Shown one piece after another: positions 53,640 to 64,000 of a stretch of DNA of 64,000 nt (positions are counted from its first letter, which is position 1; each line of letters begins with the position of its first letter). Made by a program: the position numbers and the translations under genes. This stretch comes from Astropecten irregularis (lineage: Eukaryota > Echinodermata > Asteroidea > Paxillosida > Astropectinidae). Under the pieces are notes generated by a model. That model was not told the origin of the DNA and ran no database searches. It was given only the letters and a program-made list of their open reading frames with translations. The DNA lies in contig OZ020254.1 in NCBI GenBank assembly GCA_963971285.1, positions 20,334,928 to 20,398,927 on the forward strand, written 5' to 3'.

Positions 53640-53965
53640 TGCTGTGGCCTAGTGGTCTGGCATGTTGAAGTCTTGTGGTCAATCTACAGATTGTGGGTTC
53701 GAATCCAGCAATGGGTTAGTGGTGCTTTCATCCTTGGGCAAGACGCTTTGTCACATATTGCTCCTCTTCACCCAGGTATAAATGGGTACCTGCGAGGATA
53801 GAGATGGCTTTGTGGTTTGATTAATAGCCTCTGTGCACTGAATAAGAATGCCAGGGCTGTATACTCCCCAGGGGAGTTGAGATGGTTTCAGGATTGTAAA
53901 TTATGGCTCGTTAGGGATAATAATAATTTGCGCCATGAGCTTCATGCTTGGCGGATATTATTTGT
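53640..53965 (+). mobile_element. tRNA-derived SINE (family 1, copy 2)
   Basis: TGGCCTAGTGGTCTGGC (A-box), GTGGGTTCGAATCCAGC (B-box), then CATATTGCTCCTCTTCACCC and GGGCTGTATACTCCCCAG. The unit is shared with 8325-8640. Confidence 0.8.
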
Positions 53966-53979
53966 ATTATTATTATATT

Positions 53980-54660
53980 ATTGGGGTTTTATGGGTTTTA
54001 GGGTTTGGGTTTGTCGACACATTTCAGTAAGCAGAACAATAAACAAATCAATCAAAGAGTTTCAGTAGAATAATGGCTGAATAGATTTATCACAATATGA
54101 ACAAAACATGAAGTAAGGGATACAATGAAAGGACATTTCAATATTGCAGTCATTTATTTGACATAATACTAAAAGGAAAGTGTAAGGCATACAGCAGCTA
54201 TACAATACCTGTTTGTGAATAGGATCAGCCTCTGCTTGTACATGAAGGACGCCCTCTATAGTTGAGTATTACAATCATCTCAGGTGATAGGTGAAGTACA
54301 CGTTGACTCAACTGAAATAAAAATAGTTTTATGATTTAATAATATCCAATGACTATTGACTAAACTTGGCATTACCCACAATGCAACCTGACAAACAACA
54401 ATCCAATGTTGTATCATTTTCTAGAGCAAAGCACTTGTATAGCATCATAAAGAGAATGAAATAAAACCATGCCTAGTGTATGTTCTAAGAGACAATTACT
54501 TTAAACAGCAAAACAGGTAGGTATAGTAACATGTGAGGACATTGACTTGTGCTTATGAAGATTATGTGAGGACCTGATGACAAGTGATGTCCACACAAGA
54601 CATATTCAGGAAACTATTATAGGGGAAACCAGACATGACTGGAACTATGAAGGGAAGCAT
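53980..54660. repeat. Duplicated block A, left part
   Basis: Matches 59178-60006 in order: G-rich TTTAGGG stretch, CATTTCAGTAAGCAGA, AGAGTTTCAGTAGAATAATG, ATTGCAGTCATTTATTTGA, CACTTGTATAGCATCATAAA, GACCTGATGACAAGTGATGT, AGACATGACTGGAACTATG. It is interrupted at 54660 by a LINE. Confidence 0.88.
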
Positions 54661-57011
54661 TATTATTATTATTATTATTTATTCGACCTCAACAACAAAT
54701 ACAATACAGAACAAGAACAAGAACAATGATGTTGAAACAAAGCCCAAGCACAAAAAAAAACAAGCAAAGGAACGTAAACAATGATAATTTATAAAAGTAA
54801 TTCTAATCGTAATGGAGAGCGGCTAGACAAGAAGAACAGCAAAGTAAAGGCGATGAAAAAACCGTAAGACCAAGGAGAGGAGCATGCAAGAATGGGAAAT
54901 CAAATTCACGTTAAGACTAAACAACGGGACGAACCAATAAAACTAACAACAATGACAATAACAATTTTATGCAGGTCAGGGACAACAAAAGTAAACTAAA
55001 TTACTGTTGCTCGGAAGCATGCGGTCCCAACATAATATGTACTACAACAAAAGACACGTAAAAAGCACACACAACAGGTTGAGAGGAAAAGCAATCAAGT
55101 CCACACTCTTGCATGTTCTCAACTAAGCTAGGAGGTAAAATTGAATGGAACTGGAATGAAAAGGAAAGGCAATTAATGTGAGTTTAAGCAGAAGTCGTGA
55201 AGTAGGCGGAGAAGTGTCGGCAAAGGACTAACTACAGCGGCTTCTCGAATGTGTGAAGGAGTAGTGTTCCAAAACCTAGGGAATCGACGGGAAGGAGAGT
55301 GTAGTAACAGGTCAGTGCGAGCAGGAAGATGGCGGAATGTGAGTGAGTCGGGATGACGGGGATTGATAATAATGTTGTTATAAATGAAGGGAGTCGCAGA
55401 TTGATAAGCCGTGCAGAACCTTGAACGCAAAGGAACAAAGAAGATAATTACGCCTATGGATTAGGGAGTGCCAGTTAAGCCGCTGCAATCTGTCCTCGTA
55501 TGACATTTCTTCCCGTCTTTGGCCAAGGGCAAGTCGGGTAGCAGTACGTTGGACTCTTTCGAGTTTATGCTGTTGACTTGTGGTGTGTGGGTGCCAAGCT
55601 GGCAAGCCGTATTCAAGTATAGGGAGAATGAGCGACTTGTATAATGTGAAAATTGCATTCGGGGAGGAGCCCCTAGCAATCGTTCTGATAAACCCCAAGA
55701 GGCGATTGGCTCTAGCTACGATAGAGTCGACATGTGATGTCCAGTTGAGGTTGCTGTCTATAGTGAGGCCCAAATATTGATGTGAGTTAGTGCTATTCAG
55801 TGGAATGTTACCTAAATTATAAACTGGAGGGTTTATTTGGCATCTCCTAGTGATATGCATGACTTTGGTTTTGCCAGTATTGAAGGTCATGTCATTAACA
55901 TCACACCAGTTTTTAAGTGTATCTAAATCCAGTTGAAGCTCAGTTACATCGTCATGACACTGTATGACACGGTATAAGAGACAATCATCTGCGAATAGTA
56001 AACAGCTGGAGGAAATTGACAAGGATATATGTCATTAACAAAAAGATTGAATAATAAGGGCCCAAGTACGCTACCCTGGGGTACACCTGAAGTGACATCC
56101 ACCCATGGAGAGACGCCACCCCCAAAGATTACCCGCTGCCTGCGACCAGTCAAAAACGATCGAATCCAATGCCACAACTCACCCCGCAAGTTGAATGTAG
56201 TAGCCAGTTTCTCAAGTAGGATGTGATGTGGCATTGTATCGAAAGCCCTGGACATGTCCAGGAAGACTGCGTCTATTCTAGGGGGACAACGTCTGTCCAA
56301 GGTGGAAGACCATGAATGAATAATGTTGGTAAGCTGGGTGACACAGCTCTTGTGTTTAACAAAACCGTGTTGATTGGTATTGAGGAGGCCAAAAGTGGCT
56401 AAATGGTCATTAATGGCTACACAGATAATCCGCTCAAGAATTTTGCACAAAACGGAAGTCAGAGCAACAGGTCTATAGTTGGATAACAATGACTTGTCAC
56501 CCTTTTTGTGAACGGTTGTGATGTTGGCGCAGCGCCAGATATCCGGCAATACACCTGCCCTCAGAGATGCACCAAACAACAAACTAAGAGGATGGGAAAT
56601 TTCGGGAGCAATTTTGTTCAGAACACTGGGTATGATACCATCTGGTCCAGGGGATTTATTGGAGGGAAGCTTGCGAAGCATAGCAGCAATTTGGCCAGGA
56701 GATGCAGCAATGTGAGACAAACAAGGTATATGATGCAAGCAAGGAGCGGGGTTGGTAGGAACTGGACCGGATGGTTTACAAACAGAGGAAAAATAATCAC
56801 TAAAACCAGCAGTAATAGACTGAGGGTGAGTAAATTTACAGTTACCATGAGTAAATGAAGGAGGAGGGGGCGATTGTTTTCGGCTTCTAACAAATGACCA
56901 GAATTTGCGTCTATTATCATGAGATTCAAACAACATGTTAACATAATGGCAGTAAGCTATGCGAACTGAAGTTTTTACCTCATTACGAACAGACTTATAC
57001 AAATTCAATTC
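54661..57011 (-). mobile_element. Broken non-LTR retrotransposon (reverse transcriptase), 5'-truncated
   Basis: The minus-strand frames 57014-55944, 56022-55378 and 55430-55173 are successive parts of one LINE protein separated by frameshifts. Landmarks: SNKSPGPDGIIPSVLNK, NYRPVALTSVLCKILERI, FLDMSRAFDTMPH, TSGVPQGSVLGPLLFNLF, then in the second frame the LFADD catalytic box, KTKVM, HQYLGLTID and LEYGLPAWHPH, and in the third FWNTTPSHIR. Order and spacing fit a CR1/Jockey/I-type LINE. The endonuclease domain is missing at the 5' side. The 3' end is a TAA-type microsatellite, seen as TATTATTATT at 54661-54680. The insertion is bounded by a CAT(T) duplication, judged from the empty site at 60006. 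Confidence 0.92.
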
Positions 57012-57740
57012 CATTGATTCCTACAACAGCTACACAGATCTTGATTTCCATCAAACAATGAAACTGCTCAAGTTGTACCTTTTCATCACTGCCTCCATGG
57101 TTGTGTAACCGTTGTGTGACTGAGAGGCAGGGAGCACTGCCTCTCTTCTTCCTGAAACCGTTTTCCGTCCAGATTGCAATCACGAACCTGGTGTCTGCAA
57201 CAGTTGTCTTCTAACATCCCTGTTGATTGTGAATCCTCATTGAGCAGTGACTCTCAGCTGTGTGTAAGACAAAGCAACCAAAGTAATCAGTAAATCAGTG
57301 CACTTCCATAAGAGTCCAGTAGAAAACAACAAAAGATGGGCATTTTGTAAAGGTACAATAAAAGTGAAATATCAACAAGAAAGAGAACACATTGGCAAAT
57401 CAAATAAAACATCATCACAACAAAAGAGCTCTAGCAATTCAAAAGATAGAGAGAAACAAAGCATGGCAAGGACATTTGAATGCACCGTTCAAGCAAAATA
57501 TACAGTGTAAATGTAACAAATATGTGCATATGAACAATGAATGGCATGATATGGTCTATAACTGAATCAGATGAATCAAATGTAGACACAATCAAATTAT
57601 AACAACACATAACGAATGTATGACAGGAATATTAAGCACTGGAATCATTCATCACACAAACAATAGAATGGAAATCATGATATCAATGCAGTTTGTCAAA
57701 AACACAATAAAATTTTCATCAATGATTAGAGATCTTTAAC
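57012..57740. repeat. Duplicated block A, right part
   Basis: Continues the match to block B (60004-60740): ATTGATTCCTACAACAGCTA, AACTGCTCAAGTTGTACCTT, GGAGCACTGCCTCTCTTCTT, AAAAGATGGGCATTTTGTAA, GCTCTAGCAATTCAAAAGAT. Confidence 0.88.
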
Positions 57741-57928
57741 CCTAACCCTCTTGCATACCACAGTTTACCACACGTTTTTTTCTGTGGTAGATGTGGTATC
57801 CTGAATACCACAATACACCACAGTGTGGTTTGTGTGGTAATGCATGGTTTATGATCCAGTTTCCATGTGGAGATTGTGATAGTGTATGGTAAGCAGCTCT
57901 TGTATTGTGTGGCAAGTTTAGAGGGTTA
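57733..57928. mobile_element. Fold-back element with telomere-like AACCCTAACCCTC ends
   Basis: TTAACCCTAACCCTCTTGCA on the left and GGCAAGTTTAGAGGGTTAGG / GGTTAA on the right are inverted. The interior is rich in TACCACA / TGTGGTA, which also pair. Confidence 0.65.
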
Positions 57929-58700
57929 GGGGTTAAAGTTGTTCAAATTTCAGGCAAATAACATTATGAGCTACACAATACCCGTTTGTGTGGATATCTG
58001 CTACTAACCAGTGTGACTTTGTGCCTCTGCTATTGAGTCAAGTCTGTCCTCCATGGTAAACTCTGGCTTCAATGTAACCACGGTGACCTTTGACCTTTGC
58101 ATGATGATGCGTCCTCAATGTCTGGTGGCATAGGACTGTTTCAGACAAATCAAGCATAGTGAATCGTGAGTGTATCGTGAATCTGTGTGTAAAACACAGC
58201 AACCATATCAATCAGGACTTAATTAAATTCAGCAAAACAGTGCACTTCCACAAGAGTCCAATATGCCTAACAATGGGCATGATTTTGTAAAGGTAAAATA
58301 AAAGTGAAATATCAACAAGAAAGAGAACACAATGGCACATCAAATAAAACATGATCACAACAAAAGAGATCTAGCAATTCAAAAGATAGAGAGAGAAACA
58401 AAGGATGGCAAAGACATTTGAATGCACAGTTCAAGCAAAATATACAGTGTACATGTATATGTAAGAGATATGCATATGAACAATGAATGGCAGGATATGG
58501 TCTATAATCAGTTTAAGACACAAAATGTAAAACAATCAAATTATAACAACACAAAATAATGTATGACAGGAATATTAGGCACTAGAATCATTCATCACAC
58601 AAACAAAACAATGAAAATAATGATATCAATGCACAGTTTGTCCAAAACAGTTTTCATCAATGATTAAAGATCTTTAAAGTTTTTAAATTTCAGGCAAAAG
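57929..58700. repeat. Partial block C: third copy of the block A/B right part
   Basis: From 58226 it carries CAGTGCACTTCCACAAGAGT, GGCATTTTGTAAAGGTAAAA, ATCAACAAGAAAGAGAACAC and AGCAATTCAAAAGATAGAGA, then TTCATCAATGATTAAAGATC, as in 57300-57740 and 60290-60735. The sequence before it (57975-58185) is duplicated at 58720-58915. Confidence 0.8.
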
Positions 58701-58920
58701 ACATTATGAGCTATACAGTATACAATACCTGTTTGTGTGGATATCTGCTACTAACCAGTGTGACTTTGTGCCTCTGCTATTGAGTCAAGTCTGTCCTCCA
58801 TGGTAAACTCTGCCTTCAATGTCACCACGGTGACCTTTGACCTTCGTATGATGATGTATCCTCAATGTCTGGTGACATAGGACTGTTTCAGACAAATCAA
58901 GCAAAGTAAATCATGAGCAA
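58701..58920 (-). repeat. Exon-like duplicate (second of a pair with 57960-58180)
   Basis: The minus strand of both copies has CAGACATTGAGGA, GTCAAAGGTCACCGTGGT and GTTTACCATGGAGGACAGAC, TTGACTCAATAGCAGAGGCA. Both read TMEDRLDSIAEAQSHTG before a stop. Similarity to blocks A/B at the VQAEADP position suggests a common ancestral exon, but no full gene could be built. Confidence 0.45.
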
Positions 58921-59177
58921 TTCATCATAATGGTGCACACCCATCAAAGCAAACAAATAAACACAAGTTTGATAATACTGATAAGTAATCGAAACTGCAA
59001 TGAATGAAAACAAACAACAACAAAAAGTCAAAAACAATCTTCAACTGGAAAGTACCATAAAAAGAAAGAGATACATGATTAAAAAAGTTGGGAATGATTG
59101 GAAGAGAAAAGGGGACTGGAAACTTCAAAAACATTTCAATGAACAATTACACAATGCGTTATAGTCATGGTGATATC

Positions 59178-60740
59178 GTTTGGGGTTTAGGATTTTAGGG
59201 GTTTGGGGTTTAGAAAAAACAGATATACATAATTAAAGATCAACAAGACATTTCAGTAAGCAGAGCAACACAAAATCATCAAAGAGTTTCAGTAGAATAA
59301 TGGGTGAATAGATTTATCAAAATATGAACAAAACATGAAGTAAGGGAAACAAAAAAGGACATTCAATATTGCAGTCATTTATTTGATAGAATACTGAAAG
59401 GAAAGTGTAAGGCATTCAGCAGCTATATAATACCTCCTTGTGTGTAGGATCAGCCTCTGCTTGTACATGAAGGGCACCCTCTATAGTATTACATTCATCT
59501 CAGGAGGTAAGTGGAGTGCACGTTGTCCCATTTCACTGTCCCATCACAACTGCAATACAAATAGTTTCATGATTTAGTGAGAACCAATGACTGATTGAAA
59601 AACATTACCGAAAGTTACAAAAATTAAGAACATGATACAAGTCTTTAGGCATTTCACTGCCAACGTTGAAATAACTTGGGTGAATGACCTGACGTTTAAG
59701 AGACTTAGCATTACCCACAATGCAACCTGACCCACAACAAACCAATGTTTTTATCATTTTCTAGAGCAAAGCACTTGTATAGCATCATAAAGAGAATGAA
59801 ATACAACAATGTCCATTGTATGTTCTAAGAGACACAGTTACTTTCAACAGCAAACAGGTAGGTATAGTAACATGTGAGGACATTGACTTGTGTTTATGTA
59901 GATTCTGAGAGGACCTGATGACAAGTGATGTCCACACAAGACAATTTCAGGAAAATATTTGTATATAGGAGAAACCAGACATGACTGGAACTATGGAAGG
60001 AAGCATTGATTCCTACAACAGCTACACAGATCTTGATCTCCATCAAACAATGAAACTGCTCAAGTTGTACCTTTTCATCACTGCCTCCATGGTTGTGTAA
60101 CCGTTGTGTGACTGAGAGGCAGGGAGCACTGCCTCTCTTCTTCCTGAAACCGTTTTCCGTCCAGATTGCAATCACGAACCTGGTGTCTGCAACAGTTGTC
60201 TTCTAACATCCCTGTTGATTGTGAATCCTCATTGAACAGTGACTCACAGCTGTGTGTAAGACAAAGCAACCACAGCAATCAGTAAAATCAGTGCACTTCC
60301 ATAAGAGTCCAGTAGAAAACAACAAAAGATGGGCATTTTGTAAAGGTACAATTAAAGTGAAATATCAACAAGAAATTAGATAATAAAATGGCACATCAAA
60401 TAAAACATGATCGCAACAAAAGAGCTCTAGCAATTCAAAAGATAGAGAGAAAAACAAAGGATGGCAAAGACATTTGAATGCACAGTTCAAGGCTTCAAGC
60501 ACAATACAGTGTGCACAATGTAAGAATGCATGCATAGGAACAATGAATGGCAGGATATATGGCACAAAATGTAAACAATCAAAATTTATCAAAATATAAC
60601 AACACACAATTATTGTATGACAGGAAATCTAACAATTGGAATTATTCATCACACAAAATACAGACTGCAAATTATGACATCGATGCACAGTTTGTCCAAA
60701 ACACATGTTTTCATTAATGATTAAAGATCTTTAAAGTAAC
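59178..60740. repeat. Duplicated block B (LINE-free copy of block A)
   Basis: Collinear with 53980-54660 plus 57012-57740. The site corresponding to the LINE insertion is GGAAGCATTGATTCCTAC at 59999-60016, uninterrupted. Confidence 0.9.
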
Positions 60741-61599
60741 AAATGAACACCTGAGTAATAAAAACTGCAATGTTGACAATGAATGAAAACAATGATACAA
60801 CCACATAATTATGTGAAACAAATTTTGAAATTAGAAAGACATGCATTTAAAGTTGGGTATATTTGGGAAGAGACAAAGGGACTGGAAAGACATGTCAATG
60901 CACAGTTCAAGCACAATATTCAAGGAATAAATTTGCTGTATTAATTTCATCATAAAACAAATGACAACACAAATTTGCAGTAATTAATCTCACAACATGC
61001 ACAATCAGTTTTGAAATTCACAAGCACGAAGGCCTATGGCATGATATGTGCCTAACGCGTCAAACAGTTCACATTACAATACATTATGCACACATTTCGT
61101 GTACAATTCATTGTTATTTTTGTGGCAATTTACATGACTTAAATGCTTCAAATCTTAAAAGGAACTTACCTTCAGTTATCCCTCAGTTGACAAATATAGA
61201 GATTCACCCGTCACCGGTGCTGTGGATTTCGCAAACTTGGATTTTGTTTACAGAAATTGTTCGCGTTCTCATAAATTATGTCACAGCACAACATGTCAAA
61301 AGTCTTGATAATTGCATTCAGTCGACAGAGGGCGCTATACTGAAAGTTGAAGAATACTTGAAAAAAAAAATTGCTCACCGATGTTTTTTTTTCAGCTGAA
61401 CTGAGCAAAATGCCCATTATTTACTACAAAGCATTTTGAACTTTTGTTCGCTAAGATACACAAACGACCAATCATTAATAAATTCTTAAATTTGGCCAAC
61501 TTAAAGCCAAGGAAATTACCAATAATTCTTTGAATTAGTAAGACAAATCGTTATTATTGGTTTTTTTTAAGAGTGCCGATCAGTATTTTGGGATATGGA
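60741..61599. other. No gene recognised; possible minus-strand 5' exon
   Basis: On the minus strand a TAACTGAAG|GTAAGTTCC donor lies at 61163-61175, preceded by sequence without a long ORF. It could be an untranslated first exon. The frame 61046-61399 has no known motif. Confidence 0.3.
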
Positions 61600-61604
61600 T
61601 CAAA

Positions 61605-61665
61605 ACACCGGAAAACACTGCAAAACACCGGAAGACTACAGGAAAACTACAGGAAAACACATTGA
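61605..61665 (-). repeat. AAAACACCGG short array, inverted relative to 62140-62405
   Basis: CACCGGAAAACACTGCAAAA / CACCGGAAGACTACAGGAAA is the complement of the GTTTTCC units 500 bp to the right. A third block of related CCGGAAAACTGCAAGAAACA lies at 61977-62000, next to a C/A-rich tract (61880-61975). Confidence 0.65.
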
Positions 61666-62139
61666 CAAACACGCAATCACAATAGAATCATGGCCCTATG
61701 CATTCAGCTGATGCGTCAGTGTTGAACTAGGCCGAAGTGCTGGCATTTTTATCAGTAGAGGAGTGGGATATACCGGGTACAATTATTTACCCGAGAGGGA
61801 TAAAACCAGAACAGAACAGTTTTAACCGTTAGCGGGAGGAGGAAAAACATACAATGTCCTATCTACCTAAAAAATAAACCCTCCCCGCAACCCCCCACCG
61901 TACCCCCCCCCAAAAAAAAACACCCCCCAAAAACCCCCAAGAAACCCCCTAAAAACAACAAACATAAACGAAAACTACCGGAAAACTGCAAGAAACACCG
62001 GATTGTTTTTCCCATCGAAATATATAAAAGGTTAATATGCAAATGAGGTCGGCTGTTGGCTATAAATAATATTTTATCTATTTAGGAGAGGAACCAGTCT
62101 ATTATTTTAGTTTATTGTATTACCTTTATTGCACATCCA

Positions 62140-62405
62140 GTGTTTGTTTTTCCTGTGTTTTCCGGTGTTTTCCGGTATATTAGTGTGTTTTCCTGTAGTT
62201 TTCCGGTATTTAGTGTGTTTTCCTGTAGTTTTCCGGTATTTAGTGTGTTTTCCTGTAGTTTTCCGGTGTTTTCCGGTATTTAGTGTGTTTTCTGGTGTTT
62301 TCCGGTGCATGTATTTACTTAGTGTGTTTTCCTGTAGTTTTCCGGTGTTTTCCGGTGTTTAGTGTGTTTTCCGGTAGTTTTCCGTTGTTTTCCGGTATTT
62401 AGTGT
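62140..62405 (+). repeat. Minisatellite of GTTTTCCGGT / GTTTTCCTGTA / TTTAGTGT units
   Basis: A ~31-bp higher unit (TTTAGTGTGTTTTCCTGTAG, TTTTCCGGTA) repeats with 10-bp sub-units TGTTTTCCGG. Open frames on both strands are repeat translations. Confidence 0.85.
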
Positions 62406-62419
62406 GACCCAAACAGATC

Positions 62420-63130
62420 ATGCTGAGAATGAAGGCTTAGACGTCACACAGCTACATTAAATCCAGACAGGACAACATTGCATGATTTATAAATCGTCAC
62501 ATATTTAGCTTAGCGGGACTATAGGATGCTTAGAGAAACATAATCTGTGATCTAGACTGGAAATAAAGAGACTCCGTGACTGCAATATTTTTCTCAACTT
62601 GCCCTACAAAGGGCAGATGAAACAAATTGTGCTCAGATGCCTCAGAATTTAGGCTTTAATCCCGTATTGCCATAATATATAAATTACACACAGGAAAACA
62701 GGAATACGTGGCATGATATATGATACATGATGCTAAGAGTGACATGATCACTCATCTAGGGTGAACATAAAAAAAGACTCGTGTGGCTGCAATTCAGATT
62801 TTCCTAAAAATGCAGCGCGTGCCGTTTTTTATTGTGCCCTCTCGTGACTTCATTTCACCAGCTGCTCGTTCTACCGTCTTAGGAATCTCGTACAAACCGA
62901 GGCGTGGTCTTTATATGCAAAATAGGGAGTTTATTACAAATATTCACAGTTTACTCTTAAATTTACATATCATATGTAAATGTCCTGGATTCACATCAAC
63001 TCCTGGTTTCTGCGCCCTGCCAGGTCAGAAAATTGTCTTAAGAAAATATCTCTTATTACTTAGGACGATTTGCTATTGTGTAAACGCAATGCCAATGACG
63101 TTAAAGACCCAAAGGGAAATAAATTAAGTC
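62420..63130. other. No gene recognised
   Basis: The open frame 62783-63127 shows no family motif and may be the intron following the minus-strand exon at 63135-63230. Confidence 0.35.
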
Positions 63131-63134
63131 TTAC

Positions 63135-63230
63135 CTTCTTCAGTTCATCAACAAGTTTTCTTGTTTTATGAAGGTTTAGCTCCACGTCCTAGTAATTGCT
63201 GTAAATGGCAGCAAACTGAATGTCAGACAT
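63135..63230 (-). pseudogene. Putative first coding exon with an in-frame TAG
   Basis: The minus strand from ATG at 63230 reads MSDIQFAAIYSNY, a TAG (63191-63189), then DVELNLHKTRKLVDELKK up to an AAGAAG|GTAAGA donor at 63135, exactly 32 codons in phase. Both sides of the TAG look like protein, and the strong donor suggests a real exon. The stop may be an inactivating mutation, a sequencing error or an allele. I do not recognise the protein; the second half has a helical coiled-coil look. Confidence 0.4.
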
Positions 63231-63695
63231 GTCGACCGCGCTACAACTCGACTCGAGACAAGTCTAAACAACGTCAGAAGTGCGATGTAGAATGTTAGGA
63301 ATGTGAATAATGTTTGTCGCGTGCCAAAGTGTAAAATAATACATGTGTAATAGGGTCATGTCCCTTTGCCACATGTTGCCGTTGCAGTAAACAGCGTGAT
63401 AGAGGGCAGCAGATGACTTAAGTGGCGTCCGATCACTGAATTATTTTATTTTTTTGGAAAGCACAAACAAAACTGCTCAATATAAAGTGTTTGCCGCCCT
63501 CTGGCAGCGGTTAATGACCAGTTAGCTCATAATTAGAATCTAACATCATTGTGCCTTATCCTTGGCTTTGGTGTAAAGGCTGTACATTCTGTGTAATAAA
63601 TGTTTTTACTGCTTTCAGTGGATTACTATGGCAGAGTCCTATAAAGGCAATAAACCCTTTTCATGGAAGAGTATTATTCCTTAGCAACTCCCAAA
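63231..63695. other. Flank between the nonsense exon and the telomere-like tract
   Basis: No coding frame. GATAGAGGGCAGCAG and TGCCGCCCTCTGGCAGCGG motifs only. Any promoter for the 63230 exon would lie here. Confidence 0.35.
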
Positions 63696-63696
63696 C

Positions 63697-64000
63697 AAAG
63701 GGTTAGGGTTAGGGTTAGGGTTAGGGCTAGGGTTAGGGTTATGGGTTAGGGTTAGGGTTAGGGTTATGGTTAGGGTTATGGTTAGGGTTATGGTTATGGT
63801 TAGGGTTAGGGTTAGGGTTAGGGTTAGGGTTATGGTTATGGTTATGGTTATGGTTATGGTTATGGTTATGGTTATGGTTATGGTTAGGGTTAGGGTTATG
63901 GTTAGGGTTATGGTTAGGGTTATGGTTAGGGTTAGGGTTAGGGTTAGGGTTATGGTTAGGGTTAGGGTTATGGTTAGGGTTATGGTTAGGGTTATGGTTA
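63697..64000 (+). repeat. Telomere-type tract, TTAGGG mixed with TTATGG, reaching the window edge
   Basis: Unbroken hexamers from about 63697 to 64000. Most are TTAGGG or TTATGG, with one CTAGGG and one inserted base near 63740. TTATGG forms an uninterrupted run of about ten at 63825-63885 and elsewhere alternates with TTAGGG. The G-rich strand runs 5'->3' toward the right edge, as at a right-hand telomere. Confidence 0.93.

Noticed and set aside
62107..62362. Frames through the GTTTTCC minisatellite
   Set aside because: Translations of the repeat (FPVFSG-type), open on both strands.

Overview
The window is animal nuclear DNA: exons with canonical GT-AG introns, CR1/RTE-type LINE fragments, tRNA-derived SINEs, many fold-back elements and TTAGGG-type repeats at the right edge. 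A GTAGGCCTA motif recurs in the non-coding DNA and the mobile-element load is heavy. Together with an invertebrate-style intron layout this suggests a marine deuterostome, most likely an echinoderm. That placement is an inference; no sequence search was possible.

Left third. Positions 1-760 (minus strand) hold the first coding exon of an unrecognised Ser/Lys/Arg-rich protein that runs off the window. Positions 2526-10444 (plus strand) hold a six-exon gene for an apparently intact protein of about 1,200 aa. It joins a Ulp1/C48-like cysteine peptidase, two C2H2 zinc fingers, a FAR1/FLYWCH/WRKY-GCM1-like DNA-binding region, a MULE transposase core and a SWIM finger. Its introns are full of other mobile elements while its exons stay open. 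It is either an intact Mutator-like element or a gene domesticated from one, and is the most interesting object here.

Positions 12.2-13.3 kb are a tandem array interrupted by nested fold-back elements. Positions 13619-21132 hold a complete 14-exon gene for V-ATPase subunit B (498 aa), with every splice phase consistent.

Middle third. Positions 25903-28740 (minus strand) hold a four-exon coiled-coil gene (299 aa) that I recognise as a C6orf163 homologue. Behind its 5' end lies a 3-kb satellite of 71-bp units with local 213-bp higher-order structure. Then come a near-perfect palindromic MITE, a CR1/L2-like LINE 3' end, CCAGC-rich low-complexity DNA, and one orphan exon resembling hydroxymethylbilane synthase. 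Next to that exon is a minisatellite whose units look like miniature exons.

Right third. From 37.8 to 52.7 kb there is no convincing gene, only RTE LINE remnants, a 131-bp tandem repeat and short dispersed repeats. Positions 53.98-60.74 kb are a local duplication. A 2.35-kb broken LINE sits in one copy and the matching empty site is preserved in the other. A first-exon-like sequence with an in-frame stop lies at 63.1-63.2 kb (minus strand). The last 300 bases are TTAGGG mixed with TTATGG, with the G-rich strand running 5'->3' off the right edge. That is the orientation expected of a right-hand chromosome end or subtelomere.
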